Shown here in pieces: positions 61,387 to 64,000 of a stretch of DNA of 64,000 bases. The DNA lies in the NCBI GenBank assembly GCA_949318235.1, contig CASGGR010000039.1, forward strand, positions 806,001 through 870,000, written 5' to 3'. Position 1 is the first letter of the stretch. Each line of letters starts with the position of its first letter. Below the pieces are notes generated by a model, which searched no databases, had not been told where the DNA came from, and was given only the letters and a program-made list of their open reading frames with translations. Source of the stretch: Ecdyonurus torrentis. Its lineage: Eukaryota > Arthropoda > Insecta > Ephemeroptera > Heptageniidae. The translations under genes and the position numbers were made by a program.

Positions 61387-62862
61387 TCATGACTTGGTTT
61401 GGCTACATGATGAGTGAAAACTAAAATTGTCAATAACCCAAAAAGTATGCGTCGGAGCAAAAAAGTTCAAGACATCTTTTTTGTAGAGACTTGAAAAACC
61501 TATGTTATAAGTCAAATTTAATGTCTGTAGCATTCTTAGTTTTTGAGCAATCATCAAAACTAGTTTTAATCGTGTAAAAAGTATGATTTTTATCATTCAA
61601 TAACATTTGGTTTTTGAAATAGTAACTTTGTTTCATGACTTGGTTTGGCTACATGATAAGTGAAAACTAAAATTGTCAATAACCCAAAAAGTATGCGTCG
61701 GAGCAAAAAAGTTTAAGACATCTTTTTTGTAGAGAATTAAAAAACCTATGTTATAAGTCAAATTTGATGTCTGTAGCATTCTTAGTTTTTGAGAAATCAT
61801 CAAAACTAGTTTTAATCGTGTAAAAAGTATGATTCAAAACATTCAATAACATTTGGTTCTTGAAATAGAAACTTTGTTTCATGACTTGGTTTGGCTACAT
61901 GATGAGTGAAAACTAAAATTGTCAATAACCCAAAAAGTATGCGTCGAAGCAAAAAAGTTCAAGACATCTTTTTTGTAGAGAATTGAAAAACCTATGTCAT
62001 AAGTCAAATTTGATGTCTGTAGCATTCTTAGTTTTTGAGAAATCATCAAAACTAGTTTTAATCGTGTAAAAAGTATGATTAAAAACATTCAATAACATTT
62101 GGTTCTTGAAATAGACACTTTGTTTCATGACTTGGTTTGGCTACATGATGAGTGAAAACTAAAATTGTCAATAACCCAAAAAGTATGCGTCGGAGCAAAA
62201 AAGTTCAAGACATCTTTTTTGTAGAGACTTGAAAAACCTATGTTATAAGTCAAATTTGATGTCTGTAGCATTCTTAGTTTTTGAGAAATCATCAAAACTA
62301 GTTTTAATCGTGTAAAAAGTATGATTAAAAACATTCAATAACATTTGGTTCTTGAAATAGACACTTTGTTTCATGACTTGGTTTGGCTACATGATGAGTG
62401 AAAACTAAAGTTGTCAATAACCCAAAAAGTATGCGTCGGAGCAAAAAAGTTCAAGATATCTTTTTTGTAGAGAATTGAAAAACCTATGTCATAAGTCAAA
62501 TTTGATGTCTGTAGCATTCTTAGTTTTTGAGAAATCATCAAAACTAGTTTTAATCGTGTAAAAAGTATGATTAAAAACATTCAATAACATTTGGTTCTTG
62601 AAATAGACACTTTGTTTCATGACTTGGTTTGGCTACATGATGAGTGAAAACTAAAGTTGTCAATAACCCAAAAAGTATGCGTCGGAGCAAAAAAGTTCAA
62701 GATATCTTTTTTGTAGAGAATTGAAAAACCTATGTCATAAGTCAAATTTGATGTCTGTAGCATTCTTAGTTTTTGAGAAATCATCAAAACTAGTTTTAAT
62801 CGTGTAAAAAGTATGATTTTTATCATTCAATAACATTTGGTTCTTGAAATAGAAACTTTCTT
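61387..62862 (+). repeat. H-headed HOR unit, 6-mer (1476 bp)
   Basis: The order is H, T, B, C, G, F, followed by a new H at 62863. This style of unit is otherwise concentrated at 1-7 kb. Confidence 0.85.
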
Positions 62863-63846
62863 TCATGACTTGGTTTGGCTACATGATGAGTGAAAACTAA
62901 AATTGTCAATAACCCAAAAAGTATGCGTCGGAGCAAAAAAGTTCAAGACATCTTTTTTGTAGAGACTTGAAAAACCTATGTTATAAGTCAAATTTAATGT
63001 CTGTAGCATTCTTAGTTTTTGAGCAATCATCAAAACTAGTTTTAATCGTGTAAAAAGTATGATTTTTATCATTCAATAACATTTGGTTTTTGAAATAGTA
63101 ACTTTGTTTCATGACTTGGTTTGGCTACATGATAAGTGAAAACTAAAATTGTCAATAACCCAAAAAGTATGCGTCGGAGCAAAAAAGTTTAAGACATCTT
63201 TTTTGTAGAGAATTAAAAAACCTATGTTATAAGTCAAATTTGATGTCTGTAGCATTCTTAGTTTTTGAGAAATCATCAAAACTAGTTTTAATCGTGTAAA
63301 AAGTATGATTCAAAACATTCAATAACATTTGGTTCTTGAAATAGAAACTTTGTTTCATGACTTGGTTTGGCTACATGATGAGTGAAAACTAAAATTGTCA
63401 ATAACCCAAAAAGTATGCGTCGAAGCAAAAAAGTTCAAGACATCTTTTTTGTAGAGAATTGAAAAACCTATGTCATAAGTCAAATTTGATGTCTGTAGCA
63501 TTCTTAGTTTTTGAGAAATCATCAAAACTAGTTTTAATCGTGTAAAAAGTATGATTAAAAACATTCAATAACATTTGGTTCTTGAAATAGACACTTTGTT
63601 TCATGACTTGGTTTGGCTACATGATGAGTGAAAACTAAAATTGTCAATAACCCAAAAAGTATGCGTCGGAGCAAAAAAGTTCAAGACATCTTTTTTGTAG
63701 AGACTTGAAAAACCTATGTTATAAGTCAAATTTGATGTCTGTAGCATTCTTAGTTTTTGAGAAATCATCAAAACTAGTTTTAATCGTGTAAAAAGTATGA
63801 TTAAAAACATTCAATAACATTTGGTTCTTGAAATAGACACTTTGTT
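62863..63846 (+). repeat. Start of a further H-headed unit (H, T, B, C)
   Basis: The order H, T, B, C and then D is the same as in the 7-mer at the left end of the window. The unit runs off the right edge. Confidence 0.85.
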
Positions 63847-64000
63847 TCATGACTTGGTTTGGCTACATGATGAGTGAAAACTAAAGTTGTCAATAACCCA
63901 AAAAGTATGCGTCGGAGCAAAAAAGTTCAAGATATCTTTTTTGTAGAGAATTGAAAAACCTATGTCATAAGTCAAACTTGATGTCTGTAGCATTCTTAGT
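63847..64000 (+). repeat. Partial monomer at right edge, class D
   Basis: The visible 154 bp have G40, GGAGC, GATATC, GTCATAAG and the D marker AACTTGATG. The array continues beyond the window. Confidence 0.92.

Larger units (their letters stand above)
1..64000. repeat. Satellite DNA array, 246-bp monomer, about 260 head-to-tail copies
   Basis: The landmark TCATGACTTGG recurs every 246 bp from 129 to 63847 (TCATGACTAGG in four monomers), always in the same orientation. Between those points are 259 complete monomers whose lengths sum exactly, with four monomers one base longer than the rest. All copies align without gaps apart from those four, and they differ mainly at about a dozen linked positions. 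G+C is near 29%. There is no unrelated insert, inverted monomer or gene of more than 300 bp anywhere. Arrays of this kind are known from eukaryotic heterochromatin. The location (centromeric, pericentromeric, subtelomeric or knob) is not visible here, nor is the taxon. I do not recognise the family. Confidence 0.98.

Noticed and set aside
1..64000. CRISPR array (regular repeats).
   Set aside because: The unit is 246 bp with no alternation of short conserved repeats and unique spacers; the whole unit is conserved.
1..64000. Telomeric repeats or a junction with unique DNA.
   Set aside because: No TTAGGG- or TTTAGGG-like runs and no departure from the monomer at either window edge.

Overview
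The whole 64 kb window is one uninterrupted, head-to-tail satellite DNA array. The unit is 246 bp and about 29% G+C (72 of 246 bases counted in one monomer). There are 259 complete monomers, a 128-bp partial copy at the left edge and a 154-bp partial copy at the right edge. The register never slips except by single-base insertions in four monomers (247 bp each), and the lengths account for all 64,000 bases. I found no genes, RNA genes, transposons, inverted copies, unrelated spacers or array edge. A single-family array of this size points to constitutive heterochromatin (pericentromeric, subtelomeric or centromeric) of a eukaryotic nuclear genome. The sequence alone does not tell me the kingdom or species, and I do not recognise the family by name.

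The monomers fall into about 20 haplotype classes, which I label with letters (T, B, C, D, E, F, G, H, I, J, K, L, M, N, Q, R, V and sub-variants). The classes are defined by about a dozen linked sites described in the reference-monomer entry. Monomers are framed to begin at TCATGACTTGG, the first being 129-374. Class order is not random: it forms multimeric higher-order repeats (HORs) of many different lengths, nested in one another.

Layout: (1) 1-7016, short H-headed units of 7, 5, 4, 4 and 9 monomers. (2) 5541-13412, a 16-mer (3936 bp) present twice in tandem and overlapping the last H-headed unit. (3) 13659-18086, a 9-mer (2214 bp) present twice. (4) about 15.8-28.6 kb, a 26-mer (6396 bp) present twice, each copy containing a copy of the 9-mer. 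(5) 28173-35798, 12-mer and 14-mer units opening with the order B, C, D, B, C, D. (6) 35799-47116, a long composite unit in which the same 12-monomer run recurs 8119 bp apart, with a third, partial copy of the 16-mer inside. (7) 48101-56218, a 14-mer (3444 bp) twice and an 8-mer (1968 bp) twice. (8) 58679-61140, a 1231-bp 5-mer present twice, each copy carrying a 247-bp monomer. (9) 61387-64000, a return to the H-headed units seen at the left end.

Many monomers are clear left/right hybrids of two classes, and they sit at HOR junctions. The array therefore reads as a record of repeated in-register unequal crossover or conversion. A 69-codon frame is open on the minus strand in most monomers. 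Most differences between copies in that frame change an amino acid, and several major classes carry a stop at its second or third codon, so I treat it as a by-product of the repeat and not as a gene.
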